Below, one piece after another: positions 8,301-16,866 of a stretch of DNA of 64,000 nucleotides. The first letter of the stretch is position 1; every line of letters starts with the position of its first letter. The position numbers were made by a program, and so were the translations under genes. The notes beneath the pieces are model-generated. The model was given only the letters and a program-made list of their open reading frames with translations, did not search any database and was not told the origin of the DNA. Source of the stretch: Enterobacter asburiae (GTDB lineage Bacteria > Pseudomonadota > Gammaproteobacteria > Enterobacterales > Enterobacteriaceae); assembly GCF_024599655.1 (NCBI RefSeq), contig NZ_CP102247.1:3720001-3784000 (forward strand). Direction: 5' to 3'.

Positions 8301-9338
8301 TCACAAAACGCGCGCGATACCTGCAACATCAATACGCACCGCCGTGCCCGGGTTCCAGCCAGGCTGACTGACGGTCTTGAGGATAACGGGCTGCGCATAC
8401 CCAGCTAACCCAAGGGTGAGGGTCGACAGCTGGCCGGTGAAGTCCACATCAAGAATCGAGATCGGGCTTTCATGCGCTGCACATGCCGTCACGCGTAATT
8501 GTTCAGGGCGCATCATTACCCTGCCCTCTCCTGTCGCCTGCGCGTTGTCCGTCGGCACTTCGCCCAGCGCGCACACCGCATACCCGGCAGCGAGCCGAGC
8601 AGGCAGGATCACGGCATCACCCAGAAACAGCGCCGTCTCTTCGTCAACGGGACGGGTGTAGACGTCATAAGGCGTGCCGACCTGGGTGAAGCGTCCGGCG
8701 CGCATCACGGCAACCTGCGTGGCAAAGGACAACGCTTCGTTCTGATCGTGGGTGACCAGAATCGAGGCTACGCCCGCTTCGGCCAGCAGATCGGCCGTTG
8801 CCTTACGCGTCATGGCGCGCAGGCCGGTATCCAGCGCCGAGAACGGTTCATCCAGCAGCATCAGGGAAGGACGCTGGGCCAGCGCGCGGGCAAGCGCCAC
8901 GCGCTGCTGCTGTCCGCCGGAAATCTCGTGGGGCCAGTGCGTTGCGAGCTGCCTGTCCAGAGAAACCATCTCCATCAGCGCCTCAACGCGCTGGCGCTTC
9001 TCGTGGCGGGTGCCGTCCAGCCCCCAGGCGATGTTGTCTGCCACGTTGAGGTGCGGGAACAGCGCGCCCTCCTGAGGCACGAAACCGATTCGGCGCAGGT
9101 GGGCGGGAACAAAACTGTTTTCATCAAACAGCGCTCTCCCCTGCATGACAATGCGCCCGGTGTCAGGCGTTTCGAACCCGGCAAGAATACGCAGCAGCGT
9201 GGTTTTCCCCGACCCGGACGGCCCGACAATCGCCGTCCTGCTGCCCGGCGCAACGCTCAGGTTTAAGCTGTCGAGCACCTGCACATCAGAAAACGATTTA
9301 GAAATGGCGGTTAATTCAAGCATGTCATAGCCCTGCAA
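8301..9338 (-). CDS. fbpC: Ferric iron ABC transporter ATPase, FbpC type
   Basis: This 345-residue ABC ATPase powers ferric ion import. Walker A is GPSGSGKT (39-46), the signature is SGGQQQRVALARAL, Walker B is LMLLDEPF and the switch histidine is in ILVTHDQNEAL. A C-terminal regulatory domain of about 110 residues follows, as in FbpC/PotA-type proteins. The given start overlaps the permease gene by 14 bp. A second Met five codons in (9323, MLELTAISKSF) is equally plausible. It is the last gene of fbpABC. Confidence 0.88.
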   Translation of the reverse strand: MQGYDMLELTAISKSFSDVQVLDSLNLSVAPGSRTAIVGPSGSGKTTLLRILAGFETPDTGRIVMQGRALFDENSFVPAHLRRIGFVPQEGALFPHLNVADNIAWGLDGTRHEKRQRVEALMEMVSLDRQLATHWPHEISGGQQQRVALARALAQRPSLMLLDEPFSALDTGLRAMTRKATADLLAEAGVASILVTHDQNEALSFATQVAVMRAGRFTQVGTPYDVYTRPVDEETALFLGDAVILPARLAAGYAVCALGEVPTDNAQATGEGRVMMRPEQLRVTACAAHESPISILDVDFTGQLSTLTLGLAGYAQPVILKTVSQPGWNPGTAVRIDVAGIARVL

Positions 9339-10899
9339 TTTTTTTCGACTGCATATAGAGAATGGCGGTCAGCGGGAGTGAAATCAGGATCATCAGCATC
9401 GCGTAAGGCGCGGCGGCCACATAGTCAATCTCGCTGGTCAGCGCCCAGAATCCGGTGGAAAGCGTGCGCGTGCCCAGCGGAGAGAGCAGCAGCGTGGCGG
9501 TCAACTCGTTGCTGACGCCGAGGAAAACCAGCGCGGCACCCGCCGCCGCACCCGGTGCGGCCAGCCGCATCGTGACGCTCCATAGCGCCTTCGCGGGCGT
9601 GCTGCCCAGGCTGCGCGCCACGTTTTCCAGCTCGACCGGCGCCTGCGCAATCCCCGCCCGCAGGTTGATGAGCGCACGGGGCATAAACATCAGCAGGTAG
9701 GCCAGGAACAGGGTGATTTCCGTCTGGTAAATGGGGCGGGCGTAATGAATGGTGACGGTGACCAGCGCCAGGGCAGTGACGATTCCCGGCAGTGAACTGG
9801 TGATATAGATGCACCCTTCCAGCATCCGGAAGATACGGTGCGGATAGCGGATACCGAGCCACGCGATGGGGATCACGCACGCCGTCGTCAGGAGCGCACC
9901 GCCCACGCCGAGCATCAGCGTCTGGCGCAGAGAGTGCCAGAGATCGGCGCTCATCCAGTTTTGCACGCCGCCGAGCCAAATCCAGCGGCACAGGACAATT
10001 AGCGGCACGCCCAGCGCCAGCACGATCAGCACGATGAAAAACAGCTGGCCCAGCGCGGCAGCCGCAGGCTTCAGCGGCCAGCGTTTCTGTTCACGTGCGG
10101 CCCCGGCGCCAATGCGCGCGTAGCGTGCTTTGCCGCGCGTTACGCCTTCCAGCATCAGGATAGCCAGACAGCACAAGGCCAGCACGCCCGCCAGCATGTT
10201 CGCCGCCGGGCCGCTGAAGGTAGACTGGAACTGGTCATAAATTGCCGTGGTGAAGGTATCAAAGCGGATCATCACGTACAGGCCATATTCCGCCAGCAGG
10301 TGCAGCGCCACCAGCAGCGCGCCGCCGCAGATAGCCAGCTTGAGCTGGGGTAGCACCACGCGGAAAAAGACCCGCCACGGCGGCGTGCCCAGCGAAGCGG
10401 CGACATCTTCAAGCGTCGGATCAAGACGACGCAGCACCGCCGCAACCGGCATATAGATAAACGGATAGTAGGCAAGAACGGAGAGGAACACGCCCGCGGA
10501 GAGCCCGTGCATGGACGGGACAACGCTCACCCAGGCATAGCTTTGCACAAACGCGGGGATTGCCAGCGGGGCGACCGCCAGCGCAGACCAGATCCCCCGC
10601 CCGGCAAGCTGCGTGCGCTCTGTGAGCCAGGCGATTGCCACGCCCGTCACGATACACAGCGGAACCGCTAAAGCCGTCAGCCACAGCGTGTTGCTGAGCA
10701 GCTCAGCCACGCGCGGGCGAAACACCAGCGCCTTAATGGTTTCCCAGCCGGTCTCAATGCCAATGGCAATGATAAAACCCAAAGGCAGAAGCGCCATTAA
10801 TGAAAACAATACAGCTAACGCAACCATCGGCAGTGCAGGACGCCTGCGGGCAGGCTCCTGCACTCTGTTTTTTCCGATGTCGAGACTCAGACCAGACAT
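9325..10899 (-). CDS. fbpB: Ferric iron ABC transporter permease, FbpB type (duplicated)
   Basis: The 524-residue inner-membrane permease contains two fused binding-protein-dependent permease domains, about 12 membrane segments in total. Each half has an EAA-type loop that contacts the ATPase: EDVAASLGTPPWRVFFRVVLPQLK in the first and ELENVARSLGSTPAKALWSV in the second. This is the normal layout of FbpB/SfuB proteins. It lies between fbpA and fbpC with a 24-bp gap upstream, so the three form one operon on the minus strand. Confidence 0.9.
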   Translation of the reverse strand: MSGLSLDIGKNRVQEPARRRPALPMVALAVLFSLMALLPLGFIIAIGIETGWETIKALVFRPRVAELLSNTLWLTALAVPLCIVTGVAIAWLTERTQLAGRGIWSALAVAPLAIPAFVQSYAWVSVVPSMHGLSAGVFLSVLAYYPFIYMPVAAVLRRLDPTLEDVAASLGTPPWRVFFRVVLPQLKLAICGGALLVALHLLAEYGLYVMIRFDTFTTAIYDQFQSTFSGPAANMLAGVLALCCLAILMLEGVTRGKARYARIGAGAAREQKRWPLKPAAAALGQLFFIVLIVLALGVPLIVLCRWIWLGGVQNWMSADLWHSLRQTLMLGVGGALLTTACVIPIAWLGIRYPHRIFRMLEGCIYITSSLPGIVTALALVTVTIHYARPIYQTEITLFLAYLLMFMPRALINLRAGIAQAPVELENVARSLGSTPAKALWSVTMRLAAPGAAAGAALVFLGVSNELTATLLLSPLGTRTLSTGFWALTSEIDYVAAAPYAMLMILISLPLTAILYMQSKKIAGL

Positions 10900-10923
10900 A
10901 AGACGTTCACTTCATTCTCAGGA

Positions 10924-11940
10924 TCACAGCAGACCGGCTTGCGTCATCAGCTCGATAACTTTTTTACTGTTGAGCGTTGAAGGTTCAACTTTCGGCGCAT
11001 CAAGATCTTTCAGCGGAACCAGTTTCGGGTTTGAGGCCGCGTTCACGCCCACCGCATACTCAAAGGCGTTGTTGGTACGCAGGCTTTCCTGACCTTCTTT
11101 ACCGGTAATGTATTTGATGAAGGCCTGCGCCTGCGCTTTGTGCTTGCTGGATGCCAGCACGCCGCCGCCAGAGAGGCTTACAAACGCGCCCGGATCCTGA
11201 TGTTTGAAGTAGTAGAGCTGGGTGTTTTTGCTGTTTTCACCGGTTTTGGACTGATCGACAAAGCGGTAGTAGTGATAAATCACGCCGCCATCAATCTGAC
11301 CGGCATTGACCGCTTTCATCACGGTGCTATTGCCTTTATAGGCAACGAAATTGGCTTTCATCGCCTTGAGCCATTCCAGGGTGGCCTTCTCGCCTTTCAG
11401 CGCCAGCATCGCGCTCACGATGGCCTGGAAATCTGCGCCTGACGGGGATGCCGCCCAGCGCCCTTTCCACTCGGGTTTTGCCAGATCCATCAGCGATTTA
11501 GGCAGCTGCTGTTCGTTCAGCTTCTCCGGGTTATACACAAACACCGTGCTGCGGGCGGCAATGCCGATCCAGCGGCCGTGCGCCGGACGATATTCCGCCG
11601 GTACCTGCTTCAGGGTATCTGCATCCAGCGACGCAAACAGGTTGGCATTATCCACCAGCACCATTGACGGTGAGTTTTCCGTCAGGAATACGTCGGCCGG
11701 TGACGCACTGCCTTCCTGAACCAGCTGGTTACCCAGCTCGCTGTCATCACCATTACGCAGAGTGACTTTAATGCCGGTTTCTTTAGTAAAACCGTCAACC
11801 CACGACTTCACCAGGTTTTCGTGCTGGGCGTTATAAACAACGATACCTTCGTTGTTATCGGCGGCAACCGCTTGTGTGGAAAGGAAAAGGGATGAAGACA
11901 ACAAGGCAAGCGAGAAGCAGGACAGCAGGCGAGAATTCAT
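10924..11940 (-). CDS. fbpA: Periplasmic ferric iron-binding protein, FbpA/SfuA type
   Basis: The 338-residue periplasmic solute-binding protein has a signal peptide ending AVAA near residue 27. The mature part matches the ferric-binding class (GIVVYNAQHENLVKSWVDGF). The tyrosine pair that holds Fe(III) is visible in GGVIYHYYRFVDQ. I chose the ATG at 11940 because AAGGA lies 7 bp before it; the upstream ATG at 11946 is almost on top of that site. The length equals that of Serratia SfuA. A Fur-box candidate lies about 80 bp upstream. Confidence 0.9.
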   Translation of the reverse strand: MNSRLLSCFSLALLSSSLFLSTQAVAADNNEGIVVYNAQHENLVKSWVDGFTKETGIKVTLRNGDDSELGNQLVQEGSASPADVFLTENSPSMVLVDNANLFASLDADTLKQVPAEYRPAHGRWIGIAARSTVFVYNPEKLNEQQLPKSLMDLAKPEWKGRWAASPSGADFQAIVSAMLALKGEKATLEWLKAMKANFVAYKGNSTVMKAVNAGQIDGGVIYHYYRFVDQSKTGENSKNTQLYYFKHQDPGAFVSLSGGGVLASSKHKAQAQAFIKYITGKEGQESLRTNNAFEYAVGVNAASNPKLVPLKDLDAPKVEPSTLNSKKVIELMTQAGLL

Positions 11941-12244
11941 GAACATATCCTTTATAGACCAACGGGATTAACGACTCATAGCTTTGTGGGACAGGATTAA
12001 AGCATACAACAACGCTAATGATAATTAGTATCAATCCAGTTTACGCGTAAAAGTGTAAAATTTCATTATTGCGGGGTTTGGAATGATAAAAATCCAGATG
12101 GGAAAGACAGTTCAATTCAAAATTAAGAAAACCTTAAGACTAGCCGGAAGAAAAATTCCTTAGCCTTCTATTTATTATTGCGACATTTAATGCACAGGTT
12201 AACAACTCTCCCGCCAGAGAAGCGGGAGAATGTAATGCAGTATG
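11941..12244. promoter_or_regulatory. AT-rich intergenic region with Fur-box candidate (about 12016-12034)
   Basis: This stretch has no gene. Near 12016-12034 lies TAATGATAATTAGTATC, a good match to overlapping Fur NATWAT units, placed to control fbpA. The rest is AT-rich and separates fbpA from the end of the aldo/keto reductase gene. I see no tRNA, repeat or small gene in it. Confidence 0.6.
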
Positions 12245-13243
12245 TTATTTATCGATTAAATTAAAATCACCTTGGTTATATCTTTCCCCCTGGATATTTT
12301 CAGGCGTAAAGATATGCTCAACGAACTTAATATCAGAATCGGAAAGATTCAGGCTGACCGCCCCCGCATTGTCCTGTAAATGCGCTATTTTTCGAGCCCC
12401 CGGAATGGGAACAATGTCCTCTCCTTTGCTCATCACCCACGCGAGAGCCAGCTGCGCGAGGGAACAGCGGTATTTATCCGCGACATCCTGCAGCTGTCCG
12501 AGCAGTTGTTGGTTTTTCTGCATCGCTGCTTGCTGGAAGCGAGGCAGGTTTCGCCGAAAATCATCCTCGCCGAAGCCGGAACCGTCTGTGATTTTCCCGG
12601 TTAAAAACCCGCGTCCCAACGGGCTATAGGGCACAAACCCAACGCCTAGCTCGCGGCAAGCGTTAAGAATGCTTTCCTCCGGCTCGCGAGTCCAGAGCGA
12701 ATATTCAGTTTGAACGGCGGTAATCGGATAAATTTTGCAGGCCCGGCGTAACGTATCGGCTGACACCTCTGAAAGCCCGATGTGGCGAATTTTTCCTTCC
12801 TTGATTAAATCAGCCATTGTTCCCACAACGTCTTCAACAGGTACAGACGGGTCGACGCGATGCTGATAAAGCAGATCGATAGTCTCGATATTGAGACGTT
12901 TAAGAGAACCTTCTACCGCTTCACGAATATGTTCAGGGCGGCTGTCAACGCCTGCCATACGCTCCAGCCCCTGCCCGGAGGGAAGGATGCGAAAACCAAA
13001 TTTAGTCGCAATCTGTACCTTATCGCGCATGCCTTTAATCGCTTTTCCGACCAGGACTTCATTATCATAGGGACCATAGACTTCCGCGGAATCAAGGAAG
13101 GTGACGCCCAAATCCACCGCAGCATGAATGGTTTTGATCGCCTCCGATTCTTCGGCGCCACCATAGGCAAAACTCATCCCCATACAGCCCAATCCCAATG
13201 CTGACACCTGGAATTTATCTTTTCCCAGATAACGTGTTTTCAT
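12245..13243 (-). CDS. Aldo/keto reductase
   Basis: This 332-residue (alpha/beta)8-barrel oxidoreductase begins KTRYLGKDKFQVSALGLGCMGMS. The family tetrad is visible: Asp51 and Tyr56 (FLDSAEVYG), Lys81 (ATKFG) and His128 (YQHRVD). It should reduce aldehydes or ketones with NADPH in the cytosol; the natural substrate is unknown. A GAGGA site precedes the ATG. It is divergent from a LysR regulator, which probably controls it. Together they are more AT-rich than their surroundings and lie next to argU, which suggests lateral acquisition. Confidence 0.88.
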   Translation of the reverse strand: MKTRYLGKDKFQVSALGLGCMGMSFAYGGAEESEAIKTIHAAVDLGVTFLDSAEVYGPYDNEVLVGKAIKGMRDKVQIATKFGFRILPSGQGLERMAGVDSRPEHIREAVEGSLKRLNIETIDLLYQHRVDPSVPVEDVVGTMADLIKEGKIRHIGLSEVSADTLRRACKIYPITAVQTEYSLWTREPEESILNACRELGVGFVPYSPLGRGFLTGKITDGSGFGEDDFRRNLPRFQQAAMQKNQQLLGQLQDVADKYRCSLAQLALAWVMSKGEDIVPIPGARKIAHLQDNAGAVSLNLSDSDIKFVEHIFTPENIQGERYNQGDFNLIDK

Positions 13244-13343
13244 CTTATATTCCTCTTTTTATAAATCGCAGGAAATATATACTTCCATTCCTAACGGATA
13301 ACAATTAGTATATTTTTAATGCAGTATTTTATGAGAATTAACA

Positions 13344-14252
13344 ATGAAAAACGCACCAGAGTTGCAACATATAGAAATATTACTTCTTATTGTAAAACAT
13401 GGAAGTTTTCGTAAAGCCGCAAAAGAATTAAATGTTTCAGCGCCAACGTTAACGGTCACCATAAATAATCTTGAAGAAAAGCTTGGGGTTAGACTTTTAA
13501 ATCGCTCCACGCGAAGCTTGTCTTTGACTGCCGTCGGTAAAGCGTTTCTTGACGATGTGATGCCTGTCCTGAATGACTACAGGCGCGTCATTGATAATCT
13601 TAATGATTACAAAGAAAAACCAGAAGGCGTCATCAGAATCAACTTACCCCGGATCGTGGTTGATCTTTTTTTTCAAAGCCACTTCGTTAAATTCAAAAAT
13701 GATTACCCGGATATTAACCTGGCGTTATTCACCACTGACAGAAAAATAAGCATCATAGATTCAGGTTTCGATGCCGGAATACGTTATACACAAGATGTCC
13801 CTAAAGATATGGTTGCCATTCCATTTGGAGGCAAGATGTCTCTTATTCCCGTTGCCAGCCCTGATTTTCTGGAGAAATCAGGCAAGCCTGACTCACCAAA
13901 AGATCTGGTAAAATTCAGGTGCATAAATCGCTGTTTTCCTGATGGACAGCTGTATCGCTGGGAGTTTATGGATCCACAAGGGGAAACAATGGAAGTATCT
14001 GTTCATGGCGATCTGGTTGTAGATTCAGACGCGGCAATGATCCAGGCTGCTGAATATGGGTTAGGAATTGCGTTTGTTTATGAGAATCTGGTTGAGGATA
14101 AAATAAGCGAAAACAAACTTGTCCGTTTGCTACCAGATTATACCTATCCCGCTGATAATTTTTGCGTTTATTACCCGAGCCGAAAACATCTGCCAGCATC
14201 GCTGAGAACCTTCATAGCGTGGGTGATGTCGATGAATAGAGACGTGCGTTGA
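13344..14252 (+). CDS. LysR-family transcriptional regulator
   Basis: The 302-residue protein has a winged helix-turn-helix at about residues 5-63 (GSFRKAAKELNVSAPTLTVTINNLEEKLGVRLLNRSTRSLSLT). A periplasmic-binding-protein-like effector domain fills the rest. It is divergent from the aldo/keto reductase gene across a 100-bp AT-rich gap, the classic arrangement for a LysR regulator and its target. Base composition is clearly lower in GC than flanking core genes. The stop codon is only 7 bp from the 3' end of tRNA-Arg. Confidence 0.87.
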   Translation: MKNAPELQHIEILLLIVKHGSFRKAAKELNVSAPTLTVTINNLEEKLGVRLLNRSTRSLSLTAVGKAFLDDVMPVLNDYRRVIDNLNDYKEKPEGVIRINLPRIVVDLFFQSHFVKFKNDYPDINLALFTTDRKISIIDSGFDAGIRYTQDVPKDMVAIPFGGKMSLIPVASPDFLEKSGKPDSPKDLVKFRCINRCFPDGQLYRWEFMDPQGETMEVSVHGDLVVDSDAAMIQAAEYGLGIAFVYENLVEDKISENKLVRLLPDYTYPADNFCVYYPSRKHLPASLRTFIAWVMSMNRDVR

Positions 14253-14259
14253 GATGAAA

Positions 14260-14336
14260 TGGCACGCCCTGTAGGATTCGAACCTACGACCTACGGCTTA
14301 GAAGGCCGTTGCTCTATCCAACTGAGCTAAGGGCGC
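14260..14336 (-). tRNA. argU: tRNA-Arg (anticodon UCU)
   Basis: The minus strand reads GCGCCCTTAGCTCAGTTGGA and continues through the anticodon stem ACGGC and GCCGT enclosing CTTCTAA (anticodon TCT). A T-loop GGTTCGAATCC and a 3' encoded CCA follow. It decodes the rare AGA codon. The position beside the fimbrial locus is the same as argU in E. coli and fimU in Salmonella. This tRNA is a known phage integration site (DLP12 in K-12), but no integrase is seen here. Confidence 0.97.
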
Positions 14337-14375
14337 ACTGAGAAGCGTGAACTTCGCGGTGGTGAAACGCGAAGA

Positions 14376-14403
14376 ATTATACGGTCAATGGCAGGTGAGT
14401 CAA
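14376..14403 (-). promoter_or_regulatory. argU promoter
   Basis: On the minus strand TTGACT (14398-14403) and TATAAT (14376-14381) are separated by 16 bp and sit about 40 bp before the mature tRNA 5' end. The near-consensus hexamers fit a stable-RNA promoter. Confidence 0.8.
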
Positions 14404-14614
14404 TGCCTTTTCCGTTTTCCACGGCAATTACCGCTAGCCGGTTGTAAATACGGCTATTTTCTCAACATTCCCCCCTGTTTCACCGTAAAATTTAGCGCTG
14501 CGAAAAGGCTTAGTTGCATTTAAGTAACGCCTGCTGTTTTCCTGAACGTCAGCTCGTCACACTAGAGCCAGGTATCCCGGCCGCCTGGAGGCTGACAGAC
14601 AACAGGACAATGGA

Positions 14615-15313
14615 GTGACAGCGCAAAACCCGATCGATACGCCCCCCCGGTTACAGTACATTTCTCAGGACATCGTCGGCATTAAGCTTGAGCCCATCGT
14701 CGCCCTTTCCTCCTTGCGCCAGGTTGGCGTGGAGGTACTTAGCGTTCTGTCCGACAGGCGGCACAGCGAGGACTTTTTTTGCGAGCGGTCCGCTGACTGG
14801 TCGATAACGCTGCTGGAAGCACAGCTCGCCGCGTTAAAAAATACACCACACGGTCATAACCTTTTTATTAATCTGCCGATAACCGTCCTGACAGAGCCTG
14901 CGTCTTTTCATCGACTTATCCGGTTGCCTGACGTGCCGCTCAATATTGAGATTGTCGACCTCGCGTCCTTTTTAGCGCTGCCCGTCGCGCAAAAGCAGCA
15001 TGTGGTTCAGAATCTGCAGCAGCTTCGCAGACAGGGACACGCTATCTGGCTGGATGACGTGGATGATGTCTTAGTGCAGTCGTTTTTATCCTGCCGACTC
15101 CCGTTAAGCGGCATCAAAATAGATAAGGAAGCATTCTGGCGTTTACGCGACACCCCTGCGCTGAGGCAACTGGTTTCCCTTTGCTTTCAGCTGGCCGGGA
15201 AAGTGCTTATCGAAGGTATTGAGACTGAACGCGATCGTACCTGGGCACTGCAGGCAGGCGCAGATCTCGGCCAGGGGTATTACTGGCCGTCCTGGACATG
15301 GCCGGAGGATTAA
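14615..15313 (+). CDS. EAL-domain protein of the fim locus (c-di-GMP phosphodiesterase-like)
   Basis: The 232-residue protein consists almost wholly of one EAL domain and starts with GTG. The EAL motif itself reads EVL (Glu40). Other catalytic positions look kept: Asn in LFINLP, Glu in NIEIVD, the Asp pair in WLDDVDD, Lys in GIKIDK and Glu in LIEGIETERD, then QGYYWPSW. It may therefore still cleave cyclic di-GMP. The position next to fimY matches the EAL gene (STM0551) in the Salmonella fim cluster, where it lowers fimbriation. No signal peptide or membrane segment is visible. Confidence 0.82.
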   Translation: MTAQNPIDTPPRLQYISQDIVGIKLEPIVALSSLRQVGVEVLSVLSDRRHSEDFFCERSADWSITLLEAQLAALKNTPHGHNLFINLPITVLTEPASFHRLIRLPDVPLNIEIVDLASFLALPVAQKQHVVQNLQQLRRQGHAIWLDDVDDVLVQSFLSCRLPLSGIKIDKEAFWRLRDTPALRQLVSLCFQLAGKVLIEGIETERDRTWALQAGADLGQGYYWPSWTWPED

Positions 15314-15337
15314 AAAGCCATTTCCAGGAGGGAGACC

Positions 15338-16054
15338 ATGCGAATGACAGTGCGCCGTTACCGGCGGCGGCGTACAGGAAGTGATGCACTGGGATTTACG
15401 CGCTCACCTTTTGCTCCCCCCTTTTTCGACCGGCTCGAATTTTTGAGCCAGTCCATCAGCCAGCCCCGCAAAACAGACGCCCCGTTTATCCTTCTGGTGA
15501 CGGAGGATCACTACCTGCGTACCGGTTTTCTCAACGGGCAGTTTCCCCTGAGCAGCTGCTGCGACTACGCCACGCTGGACGATGCCCTTATCGCTCAGAC
15601 CCAGTGGCCCTCAGCCCGTCTGGTCGTGGATATAGAAAGCCGGTCCACGGGGCTGCTGGAGAGACTGGATCAGCTGAGACGGCATAGCCTGTTTCCTCCG
15701 TTCCTGACGCCCTGGCTGTTAGTCCGGGCCGATAATTACGACACCCGCCTCTTCTGCAAAGCGGCAGGTCCCTTTCATGTGCTCGAACGTCAGCTGAACG
15801 CCGCCGCGCTCCAGCACAGCCTGCTGGATCCCCTCCCTCCGCCGGGTACCGAGAAAGACTGGTTCTCTCGCAATGAATGGCCCATCCTGCAGGAACTCTC
15901 ACGGGGCAAGACGCTGCGTCAGATTGCCCTGATGCAGAATCGCCCCTATAGCCGCATTATCTATCGTCTCAGCTGCATCCTGCTGAAGCTGGGGCTAAGC
16001 CATCGCCAGGAATTGCTGCATCTTCTTAATAACCTCTCAGACTGCACGTTTTAA
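15338..16054 (+). CDS. fimY: Fimbrial regulator FimY
   Basis: The 238-residue protein resembles Salmonella FimY in length, position and layout. It has an N-terminal region without a clear receiver phosphorylation site and a C-terminal LuxR-like helix-turn-helix at about 165-228 (WPILQELSRGKTLRQIALMQNRPYSRIIYRLSCILLKLGL). FimY acts with FimZ to turn on fimA transcription. It lies 24 bp after the EAL gene on the same strand, so the two may be co-transcribed. A hairpin at 16075 follows it. Confidence 0.82.
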   Translation: MRMTVRRYRRRRTGSDALGFTRSPFAPPFFDRLEFLSQSISQPRKTDAPFILLVTEDHYLRTGFLNGQFPLSSCCDYATLDDALIAQTQWPSARLVVDIESRSTGLLERLDQLRRHSLFPPFLTPWLLVRADNYDTRLFCKAAGPFHVLERQLNAAALQHSLLDPLPPPGTEKDWFSRNEWPILQELSRGKTLRQIALMQNRPYSRIIYRLSCILLKLGLSHRQELLHLLNNLSDCTF

Positions 16055-16866
16055 CTCACGTCCTAACCCCTTATTTCCTAAAGCGGTTTAGGAATTTACT
16101 TACCAATCGCGTTGCATAAATGTTAATTTTTAACAATAAAATCGAATTTATAACTATTCCTAATTTATGGGCGTAAACCTTGTGAAATGCCATAAATTGA
16201 ATGAACGGCAGCACTTTCCTCCATCCGTTAAGCGAATGCAGAAGGCGTTAACAAGATGATAATGATGTAAAAACAAGCAGCTTAGCGACAACTGCCAGGA
16301 GTAAAAAGCGAAGCGGGTAGCATGTTCTCCTGTACGACAGACGCCGTTATCCGGATCAGCGTTAGCACTTTCAGATGAAGGTTTGACGGCCTGCGAGGGC
16401 AATTTTTAACCTCACTTTTGTAGGTTAGACCCCTTAAAAGAGGTGTATTTTTGTTAACAATTAATCAACATACAGAGATATCTGTTATTTTTTGTTATTA
16501 CATAAAGATGAAAATATGCGGTAAATGAGATAATAGGATATTTCCGCTAATTTTAAAAAAATAGCGATTCAGATCCAGAAGATAATACAAACTAATACCC
16601 TCATATTAATTTACAGGGTTTTCGGAAAAAACTTACCCTGTATAATAAGATGCGTATCAAATATGAATAAGAAAAACCTTTTTGCCAACACCAGCCTAAT
16701 GAGATGACCGCGCTGAGGCATAGTTCTTTTCATTACGTAAACAAGGATGCTTTCGCTCTTTCCAGGGAAATACTACGGTATAGGGATCTGCACTTTATAT
16801 CCTTCCGGCATTTCGAGAGTTTTACCAAACTCTGCATAACGCTTTTAACAATCTGAGGCATTAAAA
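16055..16866. promoter_or_regulatory. Long AT-rich regulatory region before fimZ
   Basis: About 0.8 kb with no convincing gene separates fimY from fimZ. It contains a stem TTCCTAAA-GCGG-TTTAGGAA with TTTACTT after it (16075-16097), a likely fimY terminator. Near 16613-16641 is the dyad ACAGGGT/ACCCTGT (15-bp spacer), directly abutting a TATAAT (16641-16646), a candidate fimZ promoter and operator. The remainder is AT-rich with many short A and T runs, which may bind nucleoid proteins such as H-NS. Confidence 0.5.

Noticed and set aside
14253..14614. Prophage or integrative element attached to argU
   Set aside because: No integrase, excisionase or phage gene is seen on either side, and no duplicated tRNA end was spotted inside the window.
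16160..16402. An 80-residue minus-strand open frame in the fimZ leader
   Set aside because: Low-complexity codon use, no ribosome site and no recognisable fold; better read as AT-rich regulatory DNA.
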